A stretch of DNA of 64,000 nt, from positions 1,178,444 through 1,242,443 of the forward strand of contig NZ_BRZC01000004.1 of assembly GCF_030268005.1 (NCBI RefSeq), in the 5' to 3' direction. Origin of the DNA: Microbacterium arabinogalactanolyticum (GTDB taxonomy: Bacteria > Actinomycetota > Actinomycetes > Actinomycetales > Microbacteriaceae). The translations under genes were made by a program, and so were the position numbers. Below the pieces are notes generated by a model. That model had not been told where the DNA came from. It ran no database searches and saw only the letters and a list, made by a program, of their open reading frames with translations. This document shows positions 52,676-61,734 of this stretch, piece by piece (within the stretch, counting starts at the first letter, position 1; each line of letters starts with the position of its first letter).

Positions 52676-54562
52676 ATGGAAAGAGCCATCGTGGATGCTT
52701 CTTCTCGCGACGACGCGCGCTCGACCGCGCCCCTGGGCCAGGCCGAGCCGTCCGACGGTCAGCTGCTCGATCGGCTGCGCGAGGGAGACGCCACCGCGTA
52801 CGAGGAGCTCTGGCTGCGGCACGTCGGCGCAGCCAGGCGCGCCGCCACGCGGATCGCACCGACCGATCAGGAGGACCTGGTCTCGGAGGCGTTCCTCGCG
52901 ATCTATCGGCAGGTCCGCGTCGACGGGAAAGGCCCGCAGACATCGTTCCGGGCGTACCTCTTCACGGTCATGCGCAACATCGCCGCGCGGTGGTACAGGG
53001 AGGGACGTCCGTTCATCTCCGATCCCGAAGCCGACACCACCGTCGACGAGCCCGGGTACGAGCTGATCGACCGCGAGCACGACGCCGCGCAGCTGCTGGA
53101 TGCGTTCCGCGCACTGCCCGCCCGCTGGCAGCGCGTGCTCTGGCTTTCGGAGGTCGAGGAAGTCGGCCGCCCTGCGATCGCCGCCGAGTTCGGCATCGGC
53201 GCGAACGCCGTCTCCGCGCTGCAGCGCCGCGCACGAGGCGGGCTCAGGGAGCAGTGGCTGGCCCAGCATCTTCCGAAGAGCCTCCGCGACGACGAACGGC
53301 ATGTGGCTGCGGCGCTGCCTGCACGTGTCGTGACCGGCAAGAGCCGCGACCCACTGGTCGACCGGCACCTCGCCGCGTGCGAGCAGTGCCGCCGCGCGGA
53401 GACCGACCTGCGACACGCCTACGGCAACGGCCGCGGCGCGGCCGCGTCGATCAGCGGACTCGCTGCACTGGGCGTCATCCTTCCGAGTGCGACCGCCGTC
53501 TGGGCTGCACCGGCCAGTGTCAGCGTGGCAGCCGGAGTCGGCCTTGCGCTGCTCGGTTCGGCTGCCGCCGCCGTCGGCGCGCTCATGATCGGGTTGGGAA
53601 CGGGTTTCATCACCCTCCCCTTCTCGTTCCCCGGCAGTGCGCAGGCCATCGAGACCACCCCGTCCGCGCCGGCGGGCATGGCGCCGGTCCCGGCTCCCGC
53701 CCTTCCTTCGGCAGCCCCCTCGCCCGTCGCTCTGCAGCCGACGGTGCCGGGTGTCTCCACGCCGGACGAACCCGCGCCGATCGACTTCTGGTTGCCGAAC
53801 GGCCCCTATGCGGGCCCGTCGCCTCGTCCCGCTCCGACGCCCGCCGCCCCTGGAAGCGTTCCGCCGCCGGCTGGAGGAGGCACCACACCCGGAGGTGGCA
53901 CCTCACCGGCCACCGGCACACCGCCCGCTGCTCCCGTGGTCGCTGCCGCATCGCCCGCCTCGACATACATGGCGCCCAGGCTCTCCGGGGCCGCGCCGGA
54001 AGGATCCACGGTCGCGATCGGAGTCGCCGACGCTGTGTACACCGTCGAGCCCTCGCCGGAAGGCACCTGGGCGTTCGACCTTCGATCCCTGGCGCTGCCG
54101 GCGGGCGACTACGCAGCGGAGGTGTGGACGGTCCGCGACGGCGTCTCCTCGATGGCCGCGACTGTGCCGTTCACCATCACGCCCGTCACCGTGACGGGCT
54201 TCGAGGGCGATGTGCTCATGGACCTCGAGGATGCCAGCACGAACGGTCTGGTCTTCACGCTGAGGGGGCCCGCTTCCGGGACCGCGTGCGTCTCGTCCGA
54301 CGTCGGGCAGACCGCCACGATGCCGCTGAACGCGGACGGCACCGTCACCCGGCGTATCAGATTCCTGACCACCGGCTTCTACGCGCTCACCTTCTCGGCC
54401 TGCAGCGATGACTACGCCGGCCCCGGGGTCGACCAGAGCAAGTGGGTGTCGACGGGGATCTTCGATCCCTGGGGCGACGTTCCCTACTTCGAGCTCGACG
54501 AGGTCGACACCGCCTCGCAGACGACTGCGGCGCCGGCCCCGTCACCGGAGCCGACGCCGTAG
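52676..54562 (+). CDS. ECF sigma factor fused to zinc finger, membrane anchor and extracellular Ig-like domain
   Basis: The 628-residue product begins with sigma region 2 (about 28-110, DQEDLVSEAFLAIYRQ and VMRNIAARWYREG) and region 4 (about 135-190, LPARWQRVLWLSEVE). Next is a zinc-finger motif H231-x3-C235-x2-C238 like that of anti-sigma factors, a hydrophobic segment (about 260-315), a Pro/Gly-rich stalk and an Ig-like domain (about 455-530), with a Cys pair beyond. This sigma plus anti-sigma fusion resembles ECF52-type proteins of actinobacteria. It could tie surface signals to transcription. The GTG at 52691 with GGAAAGAG upstream is an alternative start. Confidence 0.85.
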   Translation: MERAIVDASSRDDARSTAPLGQAEPSDGQLLDRLREGDATAYEELWLRHVGAARRAATRIAPTDQEDLVSEAFLAIYRQVRVDGKGPQTSFRAYLFTVMRNIAARWYREGRPFISDPEADTTVDEPGYELIDREHDAAQLLDAFRALPARWQRVLWLSEVEEVGRPAIAAEFGIGANAVSALQRRARGGLREQWLAQHLPKSLRDDERHVAAALPARVVTGKSRDPLVDRHLAACEQCRRAETDLRHAYGNGRGAAASISGLAALGVILPSATAVWAAPASVSVAAGVGLALLGSAAAAVGALMIGLGTGFITLPFSFPGSAQAIETTPSAPAGMAPVPAPALPSAAPSPVALQPTVPGVSTPDEPAPIDFWLPNGPYAGPSPRPAPTPAAPGSVPPPAGGGTTPGGGTSPATGTPPAAPVVAAASPASTYMAPRLSGAAPEGSTVAIGVADAVYTVEPSPEGTWAFDLRSLALPAGDYAAEVWTVRDGVSSMAATVPFTITPVTVTGFEGDVLMDLEDASTNGLVFTLRGPASGTACVSSDVGQTATMPLNADGTVTRRIRFLTTGFYALTFSACSDDYAGPGVDQSKWVSTGIFDPWGDVPYFELDEVDTASQTTAAPAPSPEPTP

Positions 54563-54574
54563 CCGAATCACGCG

Positions 54575-55330
54575 TCAGAGCACGCGCGACAGGAAGTCCT
54601 GCGTGCGCGGATGCTGCGGATTGGCCAGCACCTCGCGCGGGTCGCCCTGCTCGAGGATGTGCCCGCCGTCCATGAAGATCAGGCGGGAGCCGACCTCCCG
54701 GGCGAAGCCCATCTCGTGCGTGACGACCAGCATGGTCATGCCCTCGTCGGCGAGGCTGCGCATCACCTGCAGCACCTCGCCCACAAGCTCCGGGTCGAGC
54801 GCCGAGGTGGGCTCGTCGAAGAGCATCATGTCGGGGTTCATGCAGAGTGCACGGGCGATCGCCACACGCTGCTGCTGACCGCCGGAGAGGTGGCTGGGGT
54901 ACGCGTCCGCCTTCTCGGCGAGACCGACCCGCCCCAGCATCTCCCGCGCGATGCGCTCGGCCTCGGCCTTGCCGCGCTTCTTCACGCGTCGCTGAGCGAT
55001 CGTGAGATTGCCCAGCACCGTCATGTGCGGGAAGAGGTTGAAGCTCTGGAACACCATCCCGATCCGCTGACGCACCCGGTCGAGGTCGGTGTCCTCGTCG
55101 GTGACGTCGATCCCCTCGATGAGGATGTGTCCGCCGGTGGGCACCTCGAGCAGATTCACCGAACGCAGCAGCGTCGACTTGCCCGACCCCGAGGGGCCGA
55201 TGATGCAGACGACCTCGCCGGCGAGCACCTTCAGGTCGATGCCCTTGAGCACCTCGTTCTCGCCGTAGCTCTTGACCAGTCCCTGGATGTCGATCGCCGG
55301 GGCGTGGACATCGATCAGATCCGTGCTCAT
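54575..55330 (-). CDS. Polar amino acid ABC importer ATP-binding protein
   Basis: The 251-residue ATPase has Walker [10 protein letters not shown], signature [15 protein letters not shown] and Walker [20 protein letters not shown], the GlnQ/HisP form. It is read by ATGA coupling from the permease gene. It would power uptake of a polar amino acid. Confidence 0.93.
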   Translation of the reverse strand: MSTDLIDVHAPAIDIQGLVKSYGENEVLKGIDLKVLAGEVVCIIGPSGSGKSTLLRSVNLLEVPTGGHILIEGIDVTDEDTDLDRVRQRIGMVFQSFNLFPHMTVLGNLTIAQRRVKKRGKAEAERIAREMLGRVGLAEKADAYPSHLSGGQQQRVAIARALCMNPDMMLFDEPTSALDPELVGEVLQVMRSLADEGMTMLVVTHEMGFAREVGSRLIFMDGGHILEQGDPREVLANPQHPRTQDFLSRVL

Positions 55331-56124
55331 CTCTCCCTCGCCATCCGCCGCTCGAGCCACGCGGTGAAGCGCGTGAGCGGAATAGTCACGATCAGGTACA
55401 GCAGCGCCGCCATGATCAGGGGCGTGCCGTTCGCGTTCTGCGTGCTGGCGTCGCGTGCGAACGTCGTCAGCTCCTTCGACCAGATGAACGTGCCCGCGAC
55501 GAACAGCAGCGAGGTGTCCTTCAGCAGCAGCACGAACTCGTTGGTCAGCGGCGGGATGATGATCCGGAAGCCCTGCGGGATCACGATCCAGAACGTCGTC
55601 GCCATGGGCGACATGCCCAGCGAGCGCGCCGCCTCGGTCTGGCCCTTCGGCACCGCCTGCAGGCCGGCGCGGATGGTCTCCGCCATGTACGCCGCGGCGA
55701 CCAGGATCAGACCGATCAGACCGAGGACGACGGGGCCGCCCAGATCCTTACCCGGCACGCCGGCCGCGATCGGCAGGATGAACGCGATCGTGAAGATCGT
55801 GAGGATGGCCGGCAGTCCGCGGAACAGCTCCACGTACACCGTCGCGATCCACCGGAACGGGCCGATCACCGACATCTTCATCAGCGCCAGGATGACGCCG
55901 AGGATGAGGCCCGCGACGAACGCCACAGCGGTGAACCACAGCGTGTTCACCAGGCCGACCGTGATGATGCTCGGGAGCATCTTCAGCGCGACCTCGGGGT
56001 TGAGGAACAGCGGCACCAGCCGCGCCCAGTTCGCGGTGAGGGCGACCCAGACCACGAGAGCGATCAGCACGACGTAGACGGCGTAGCGGTACAGCTTCTG
56101 CTTCTGTGAGCGTCTCAGCGCCAT
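55327..56124 (-). CDS. Polar amino acid ABC importer permease
   Basis: The 265-residue permease of the HisM/GlnP type has five or six helices, the EAA loop [22 protein letters not shown] and the [11 protein letters not shown] stretch. As only one permease gene is present, it probably acts as a homodimer. It lies 34 bases after the binding-protein gene. Confidence 0.92.
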   Translation of the reverse strand: MALRRSQKQKLYRYAVYVVLIALVVWVALTANWARLVPLFLNPEVALKMLPSIITVGLVNTLWFTAVAFVAGLILGVILALMKMSVIGPFRWIATVYVELFRGLPAILTIFTIAFILPIAAGVPGKDLGGPVVLGLIGLILVAAAYMAETIRAGLQAVPKGQTEAARSLGMSPMATTFWIVIPQGFRIIIPPLTNEFVLLLKDTSLLFVAGTFIWSKELTTFARDASTQNANGTPLIMAALLYLIVTIPLTRFTAWLERRMARER

Positions 56125-56158
56125 AGTCGGATTCCTTCCGATTCGGTCGGTCCGAGGG

Positions 56159-56983
56159 TCACTTCGCCGTGAAGTACTCGTCGTAGATCTTCTTGTACTC
56201 CCCGCTGTCCCTCAGCTCCTTCAGAGCCTTGTTGACAGCCTCGAGGAGTGCCGTCTTCTTGCCCTTCTCGAAGGCGAAGCCGTACTGCTCGTCGGTGTTG
56301 TAGGTCTCGACGATCTTGTAGCTCTTGTCGGCCTTCTCGTGCTCGAGGTTCACCGGCTGGTCCTGCAGGATCGCGTCGAGCTGCCCGGCCTGCATCGCCG
56401 GCCACAGGTCGCCGTCCGAACCCATCTGCAGCAGCTCGGCGCCCTTCGCGTGCTCCTTGGCGTAGTTCTCGCCGGTGGTGCCCTGCTGCACGCCGACGGT
56501 CTTGCCCTTCAGGTCGTCGATGCTCTTGATGCCGGAGTCGGTCTTGACCAGCAGCGACTGCAGCGAGTCGTAGTACGGGTCGGAGAAGTCGAGGTTCTTC
56601 TTGCGGGCGTCGGTGATCGTCATCGCCGAGGCGCCGACATCGCAGGTGCCTGCGGCGAGCGTCGTGCCGGACTGCAGCGCGTCGAAGCCGACGTCCTGAA
56701 CGTTGAGCTTGAGGTCGAGCTTCTTGGCGACCGCGCCGAGGAGGTCGATGTCGAAGCCGGTGTAACCCGTGCCGTTGTCGCCGCCCTCGAACTCGAACGG
56801 CGGGTAGGGGATGTCCGAGCACACCGACAGGGTGCCGGACGTGACCAGACCGTAGTCCGGCCCCGAGGGCGCCTTGTCGCCGCCACCCCCGCCACCCGAG
56901 CCCGGGTTGCTGGCGCAGCCGCTCAGGGCGAGGACGGCGGCAGCCGCGATCGCGATGCCGGCGATGAGGGGACGACGGTTCAT
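56159..56983 (-). CDS. Polar amino acid ABC importer binding lipoprotein
   Basis: The 274-residue product has a lipobox LSGC (about residue 22), a Gly-rich linker and a type II binding fold with YPPFEFEGG, GFDIDLLGAVAKKL, DVGASAMTIT and VGVQQGTTGENYA. Glu-, Gln- or Arg-type ligands are likely. The ATG has AGGAGT upstream. It is the first gene of the three-gene importer operon. Confidence 0.93.
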   Translation of the reverse strand: MNRRPLIAGIAIAAAAVLALSGCASNPGSGGGGGGDKAPSGPDYGLVTSGTLSVCSDIPYPPFEFEGGDNGTGYTGFDIDLLGAVAKKLDLKLNVQDVGFDALQSGTTLAAGTCDVGASAMTITDARKKNLDFSDPYYDSLQSLLVKTDSGIKSIDDLKGKTVGVQQGTTGENYAKEHAKGAELLQMGSDGDLWPAMQAGQLDAILQDQPVNLEHEKADKSYKIVETYNTDEQYGFAFEKGKKTALLEAVNKALKELRDSGEYKKIYDEYFTAK

Positions 56984-57160
56984 GGTCACTCCTGTGTGAC
57001 GGGGCTTGCGCCCGAGGACGGGTATGGCATTCATCTTGACACGACCACTACCGCATCGCAGAACGCACGAACGCCACGGGGATCACGGTTGGGTTGCGAC
57101 CGTGCGCATTTCTGCAAGGCAGTATGAACAGATGTCGTCAACTCTGATGAGTTCTGCTGA

Positions 57161-57460
57161 TCAGAACTCGAAGTCGACGGCGACCCGGGATGCGACGACC
57201 GACTTGATGTAGGCGCCCGCCTCCTTGTGGGCGGGATGCGCCTGATACGCCTCCAGGGCGTCGAGCGAGTCGACGTCGGCGACCAGCGTGACGTCCCAGT
57301 TCGCATCCGGATGCGCGACGTTCGCGCCCGCGCTCACCGCACGCAGCTCGGGGACGACGCCCATCAGCGCGTTCAGCCGCCGGGCGACCTCAGCCGCCTG
57401 CTCGCCGCGCAGCGCGGCATCCGGCTCGGCCAGCTTCCAGCTCACCACGTGACGGATCAT
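57161..57460 (-). CDS. Dabb (stress-responsive A/B barrel) domain protein
   Basis: The 99-residue product is a single Dabb domain, with MIRHVVSWKL at the start and WDVTLVADVDSLDALEAYQAHP late on. Such small dimeric barrels include enzymes and stress proteins of unknown role. Its start overlaps the glutaredoxin-like gene stop in ATGA, so it belongs to the three-gene cassette with the rhodanese. Confidence 0.88.
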   Translation of the reverse strand: MIRHVVSWKLAEPDAALRGEQAAEVARRLNALMGVVPELRAVSAGANVAHPDANWDVTLVADVDSLDALEAYQAHPAHKEAGAYIKSVVASRVAVDFEF

Positions 57461-57720
57461 CCGATCGCCTCCTCGAGTGCGTCCTTGAGGCGCTCGGGCG
57501 AAACGCGCCAGTGGGCGTGCAGCTGGCCGTCGATCAGCACCACCGGGATCTTCTCCCACCAGCGCTCGTACAGCGCCGGGTCGTCGTTGATGGACCGCTC
57601 CACGATCTCGATCTGCTCTGCCGCGGCATCCGGGAGCTCCGCGACGACCGCGTCGACGACTTCGCTCGCGACCTCGCAGAGATGGCAATCCGGCTTGCCG
57701 ATCAGCGTGAGGGTGGTCAC
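57457..57720 (-). CDS. Glutaredoxin-like thiol protein
   Basis: The 87-residue protein has a thioredoxin fold with the redox motif PDCHLC near the start and the cis-Pro in KIPVVLIDG, like the small glutaredoxin (DUF836-type) proteins. The GTG start overlaps the rhodanese stop (GTGA), and the stop overlaps the Dabb start. It probably works on mixed disulfides. Confidence 0.85.
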   Translation of the reverse strand: MTTLTLIGKPDCHLCEVASEVVDAVVAELPDAAAEQIEIVERSINDDPALYERWWEKIPVVLIDGQLHAHWRVSPERLKDALEEAIG

Positions 57721-58010
57721 TGCTCGACCGGTCGCCCTTCGGCGATCCACGCCCCCGTGCCGCCCTCGACGTTGGTGGCGTCGTAGCCGCGGGCCTCGAG
57801 GGCCTGCACGGCGCGGGCCGAGCGGCCGCCGGCCTGGCAGATCACGTCGAACGCCTCGCCGGGCAGCTCCTCCAGCCGCTCGCCGAGCTCGGACAGGGGC
57901 AGGTTGACGGCGCCGGGCACGTGGCCGGCCGCGTACTCGTCGCGCTCCCGCACATCGATGAGGGGCACTCCCTCACGGGCGGCGAGCTGTGCGATGTCGA
58001 TCGACTTCAT
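57717..58010 (-). CDS. Single-domain rhodanese
   Basis: The 97-residue protein has a rhodanese fold with LIDVRERDEYAAGHVPGAVN and the active Cys in VICQAGGRS. It would carry sulfane sulfur. I start it at the ATG at 58010 because GATAAT lies seven bases before it, a leaderless arrangement; the ATG three codons earlier overlaps that box. It leads the rhodanese-glutaredoxin-Dabb cassette. Confidence 0.9.
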   Translation of the reverse strand: MKSIDIAQLAAREGVPLIDVRERDEYAAGHVPGAVNLPLSELGERLEELPGEAFDVICQAGGRSARAVQALEARGYDATNVEGGTGAWIAEGRPVEQ

Positions 58011-58076
58011 GGCATCCATTATCGCCCGGAAAACACGAAGCGCCCGTCCGGAGACAGGCGCTCGGTGTCGTGCCGC

Positions 58077-58175
58077 TTACTTCTTGTTGCGGCGCTGGTG
58101 GCGAGTCTTACGAAGCAGCTTGCGGTGCTTCTTCTTCGCCATGCGCTTGCGGCGCTTCTTGATGACTGAACCCAC
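58077..58175 (-). CDS. Small ribosomal protein bS22 (AURKAIP1/COX24-type)
   Basis: The 32-residue product is extremely basic, with MGSVIKKRRKRMAKKKHRKL and a Arg/Lys-rich end. It matches the actinobacterial bS22 protein (Rv0500B-like) seen in mycobacterial ribosomes. The GTG at 58175 has a GAGG Shine-Dalgarno site five bases upstream. It was too short for a standard ORF cutoff. It lies next to the excisionase-like gene as in mycobacteria. Confidence 0.93.
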   Translation of the reverse strand: MGSVIKKRRKRMAKKKHRKLLRKTRHQRRNKK

Positions 58176-58292
58176 GGAAACCTCACTAAGTCAGGGGCTG
58201 GATGCCACGAAGGCGGGCACCCGGGTACGGGCACGGAAAATGCCTCGGATGATTCTAGCAAACGGTCGGCGTCAGCCCGAATCGCGCTCGGA

Positions 58293-58502
58293 TCATCCTA
58301 CGTCGGCGATGGGTCCCTCGTCGGCGATGGGCCGCTGCAGGGCCTCGGCGACAGCGGACTCCGGCACCCGGTAGCTGCGGCCGAAGCGGATCGCAGGCAG
58401 TTCGCCCGAGTGGACGAGCCGGTACACGGTCATCTTGGACACGCGCATGAGCCCCGCGACCTCGGCCACCGTCAGGAATCGAACGTCTTGGACATCGGGC
58501 AT
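58293..58502 (-). CDS. Excisionase-type helix-turn-helix DNA-binding protein
   Basis: The 69-residue product is a MerR-like/excisionase winged helix: FLTVAEVAGLMRVSKMTVYR, then ELPAIRFGRSYRVP. Its position beside bS22 matches Rv0500A-Rv0500B in mycobacteria, so it is a core actinobacterial regulator rather than a phage gene. The ATG at 58502 has GGGG-rich sequence upstream. Confidence 0.9.
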   Translation of the reverse strand: MPDVQDVRFLTVAEVAGLMRVSKMTVYRLVHSGELPAIRFGRSYRVPESAVAEALQRPIADEGPIADVG

Positions 58503-58602
58503 CCCCCGTACCCCTTTCTGCTGAAGCACAGCATATGGGGTACGTGCGACGGCTGTAAACAGTTGTGGCGCGTGTGATCAGTGGGACGACCGTGCTGGGC
58601 CG

Positions 58603-59532
58603 TCATCGCTCCGTGCGCGCCGCGATCCTGGCAGCCGCGTCGCGCCGGATCTGACGCTCCTCCTTGCGTGCGATGCGCAGCGCCTTCTCCGCCTCGCGGA
58701 CGCTCTTGGCCGCCGCACGGACGCGCTTGTCCGCACTCAGCTCCGCGCTGTCATCACGCAGCCACGGAGCGGCATCCACATGCTGATCACCGCGGTCGAG
58801 GCCCGCGATGTACGCCTCCACACCCTCGAGGTAGCGCTCGAACGAGAATCGGAACGGATCACCGTCCTCAAGGAACACCCCAGACTCGATGGCCGCCCGG
58901 AGTGCGGGGAACTCCGCCGCGGTGATCACGCGGTCGAAGAGCGCGGCCTCGCGGGCCGTGATCTCGTCGGCCGACAGCCCGCTCGTGCGAGCCTGCTCGG
59001 TGTAGCCGGCGAGCACGGTGCCGTACCAGCGCGCCTGCCCCGTGCAGGCGAGCGCGACGGCCAGCCGCTCCGACGGGGTCAGCGGTGTCTCGTCGAGGGC
59101 GTCCAGCGCGGAATCCAACCACGCGGAGCTGTTGGGGGTGATCGGCGATCCCGTGATCGGCAGCGACAGCACCCACGGATGCCGCAGATAGATGAGCACC
59201 TGGGCCTCGAAGTACGCGCGCAGCCGCGACCGCCAGCCGTCCTGTTCACGGACCTCCTCCGGCGGGAGGCCGATCGCCTGCTCCTCCATGAGCAGCAGCA
59301 GATCGTCCTTCGCGCTGACGTAGCGGTACAGCGACATCGGCGTGAACCCGAGCTTCGCCGCCACCGCCGCCATCGACACCGCGCCGATGCCGTCCGCGTC
59401 GGCGAGCTCGACCGCGGCATCCACGATGCGCTCCACGCTCATCTCGCGCTTGGGTCCCCTCTGCGGGTTCGCGGCGACCCCCCAGGCGAGGGCGATACCG
59501 CGCGGCAGCTCTTCGGATTCGAGGTCGGCCAT
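58603..59532 (-). CDS. TetR-family regulator with C-terminal coiled extension
   Basis: The 309-residue product has a TetR helix-turn-helix (VERIVDAAVELADADGIGAV, then GFTPMSLYRYVSAKDDLL) and a TetR_C ligand domain. The last 50 residues form an Arg/Glu/Ala-rich helix, which is unusual for the family. It is divergent from the DrrAB-type exporter and likely represses it. TAGAAT lies seven bases before the ATG, so the mRNA is leaderless. Confidence 0.92.
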   Translation of the reverse strand: MADLESEELPRGIALAWGVAANPQRGPKREMSVERIVDAAVELADADGIGAVSMAAVAAKLGFTPMSLYRYVSAKDDLLLLMEEQAIGLPPEEVREQDGWRSRLRAYFEAQVLIYLRHPWVLSLPITGSPITPNSSAWLDSALDALDETPLTPSERLAVALACTGQARWYGTVLAGYTEQARTSGLSADEITAREAALFDRVITAAEFPALRAAIESGVFLEDGDPFRFSFERYLEGVEAYIAGLDRGDQHVDAAPWLRDDSAELSADKRVRAAAKSVREAEKALRIARKEERQIRRDAAARIAARTER

Positions 59533-59550
59533 ACCCGCAATTCTATGGTT

Positions 59551-59603
59551 GTGTACGTCGTAAACGGTATGTTACGGTCATACACAGTTTCAGCCATACA
59601 CAG
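59551..59603. promoter_or_regulatory. Candidate TetR operator and repeats before the exporter
   Basis: GTGTAC-N3-GTAAAC (59551-59565) is a near palindrome with one mismatch. CATACACAG occurs twice as direct repeats (59579 and 59595), 16 bases apart. All lie in the 84-base gap of the divergent pair. Confidence 0.5.
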
Positions 59604-59616
59604 AAAGGAAGTCGAG

Positions 59617-60513
59617 ATGACTACCGCGATCGACGTCCGAGGCCTGCGGGTCTCATACGGAACCCACACCGTGCTCGACGGCCTCGACCTCGAGGTCGCA
59701 CCGGGCGAGGTGTTCGCCCTCCTCGGCCCCAACGGGGCCGGCAAGACCACCGCGATCTCTGTGCTCACCACGCTGCTCGCCGCGACAGCCGGCACCGTCC
59801 GCGTGGCCGGCCACGATGTGGCAACCGCTGCCGTCGAGGTGCGCCGGCGCATCGCGCTCACGGGCCAGAGCGCGGCGGTCGACGACATGCTCTCGGCGCA
59901 GGAGAACCTCGTCATGCTCGGACGTCTCTCCGGCCTGTCGCCGCGTTCCGCCCGCATCAGGGCCGACGAGCTCCTCGCCCGCTTCACGCTGACGGACGCC
60001 GCCTCGAAACGGGTCAAGACCTTCTCCGGCGGCATGCGCCGCCGCCTCGACCTCGCTCTGAGCTTCGTCGTCGTCCCCGACGTGCTCTTCCTGGACGAGC
60101 CCACCACAGGCGTCGACCCGCGCAGTCGCCTCGACCTGTGGGACGTGATCCGCACCCTCGCGGATGCCGGCACCACCGTGTTCCTCACCACGCAGTACCT
60201 CGAGGAGGCCGATCTGCTCGCCGACCGCATCGCCATCCTCGACGGCGGCAGGATCATCGAGACCGGCACCCCGGCGCAGCTGAAGGCGCTCGTCGGCACC
60301 GACACCGTCGTGGTCCACGACCGCGACGGTGCGCAGCTCGGGGAGCTCCCGACCGACGGCAGCATCGACGGCCTCCGGAGAGTCCTCGATCAGATCGACG
60401 ACTCGGGGGCCGCGGCCTCCGTCACACTGCGCCGCCCGACTCTGGACGACGTCTTCCTCAGCCTCACCGGAGCGCCGCGCGACGACGCCCGCATCGCCCA
60501 GGAGATCGCATGA
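59617..60513 (+). CDS. DrrA-type drug exporter ATP-binding protein
   Basis: The 298-residue ATPase has Walker A GPNGAGKTT, signature FSGGMRRRLDLA and Walker B VLFLDEPTTGVDPRSR, with a C-terminal domain typical of DrrA-type efflux ATPases (TLDDVFLSLTG). The ATG has AAGGAA six bases upstream. Overlap with the permease start is ATGA. Confidence 0.93.
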   Translation: MTTAIDVRGLRVSYGTHTVLDGLDLEVAPGEVFALLGPNGAGKTTAISVLTTLLAATAGTVRVAGHDVATAAVEVRRRIALTGQSAAVDDMLSAQENLVMLGRLSGLSPRSARIRADELLARFTLTDAASKRVKTFSGGMRRRLDLALSFVVVPDVLFLDEPTTGVDPRSRLDLWDVIRTLADAGTTVFLTTQYLEEADLLADRIAILDGGRIIETGTPAQLKALVGTDTVVVHDRDGAQLGELPTDGSIDGLRRVLDQIDDSGAAASVTLRRPTLDDVFLSLTGAPRDDARIAQEIA

Positions 60514-61313
60514 CCGCCATCACCCCTTCCCCCGTCCTCTCCGCTCCGCGCCCGCGCATCCGCGGGTTCGCCGCCGAACGGGTCTTCGTGCGCCGCAGCC
60601 TGACCCAGTCCCTGCGCGACGGCGAGACCCTGAGCATGTCGATCATGCTGCCGGTCACCCTCATGCTGCTCTTCACCTTCGTGTTCGGCGGCGCGATGCA
60701 GACCGAGGGCAACTACGTCGACTACGTCGTCCCCGGCATCATCCTGCTCTGCGCCGGCTTCGGAGCCGGGACCACGGCGACCTACGTCTCGCGCGACATG
60801 ACGACCGGCATCATCGATCGGTTCCGCACCATGCCGCTGCGAGCCGGAGCCGTGCTGACCGGCCATGTGATCGCCAGCCTCGCGCGCAACCTCGTCGCCA
60901 CTGCCGTCGTGATCGGCGTCGCGCTGCTGCTCGGTTTCCATCCCACCGCCAACCTCGCGCAGTGGGCGGGGGCCGGGGCCGTGATCGCGCTGTACATCCT
61001 CGCGATCACCTACCTCTACGCGGCGATCGGCCTCGCCGCCGGCAGCCCGGAGGCGGCGAGCGGCTACGGCTTCATCCTGATGTTCCTGCCGTACCTCTCC
61101 AGCGCGTTCGTCCCGATCGACACGATGCCGTCCTGGCTGCAGTGGATCGCCACGTATCAGCCGGTCACGCCCGTCATCGAGACGATCCGCGGCCTGCTGA
61201 TGGGCACCGACCTCGGTACGCAGCCCCTGTGGGCGACCGGATGGTGCGCGCTCATCATCACCGTCGCGGCGCTCTGGGGCGCGTGGCTGTTCGGCCGGCG
61301 GCGGGCGAGCTAG
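60510..61313 (+). CDS. DrrB-type ABC-2 exporter permease
   Basis: The 267-residue ABC-2 permease has six helices, with FTFVFGGAM, YVDYVVPGIILL and IDRFRTMPLRAGAVLTGHV. With DrrA it would pump out hydrophobic drugs or lipids under TetR control. The convergent arsR gene ends five bases after its stop. Confidence 0.92.
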   Translation: MTAITPSPVLSAPRPRIRGFAAERVFVRRSLTQSLRDGETLSMSIMLPVTLMLLFTFVFGGAMQTEGNYVDYVVPGIILLCAGFGAGTTATYVSRDMTTGIIDRFRTMPLRAGAVLTGHVIASLARNLVATAVVIGVALLLGFHPTANLAQWAGAGAVIALYILAITYLYAAIGLAAGSPEAASGYGFILMFLPYLSSAFVPIDTMPSWLQWIATYQPVTPVIETIRGLLMGTDLGTQPLWATGWCALIITVAALWGAWLFGRRRAS

Positions 61314-61317
61314 CCGA

Positions 61318-61734
61318 TCAGCTGCCGAGACGCTTGAACGCGGACGCCACCACGTGCTTCGCCGACGCCGCGGCGCGACCCACCACCTCGGCCGCGTGCG
61401 CGGCGCCGTCGGGCAGCGGCGCGACCGGGAAGTCGATGTCGGGCGCCTGGTCGCCATAGGCGTCCACGAGGAACGGCACCAGCCAGTCGTCGACGGCTTC
61501 GAGCGGGGCGACCGACAGGCTGTAGAAGCGGCGCTGACCGTCCTCCCGGACCGTGACCAGCTCGGACTCGCGCAGCACCTTGAGGTGCTTGCTGACGGTG
61601 GGCTGGCTGACACCGAGCTCGCTGACGATCTCGGTGACGCTCGTGCCGGCATCGCTGTCCGTGGAGCGGCTCAGCAGGAGCTGGAGGATGTCACGCCTCG
61701 TGCCGTCCGCGATCACGTCGAAGATGTCCGTCAT
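61318..61734 (-). CDS. ArsR-type winged-helix regulator (SdpR-like)
   Basis: The 138-residue product has the ArsR helix-turn-helix (IADGTRRDILQLLL, then LGVSQPTVSKHLKVLRESEL) with an extra C-terminal tail. It has no clear metal-binding Cys set, so a small-molecule signal or autorepression of the SdpR type is likely. TACCCT six bases before the ATG marks a leaderless start. The potassium transport genes diverge from it. Confidence 0.9.
   Translation of the reverse strand: MTDIFDVIADGTRRDILQLLLSRSTDSDAGTSVTEIVSELGVSQPTVSKHLKVLRESELVTVREDGQRRFYSLSVAPLEAVDDWLVPFLVDAYGDQAPDIDFPVAPLPDGAAHAAEVVGRAAASAKHVVASAFKRLGS

Noticed and set aside
58293..58502. Excisionase-like gene as part of an integrated element
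   Set aside because: Its place next to bS22 is conserved in mycobacteria and there is no integrase or attachment-like repeat.
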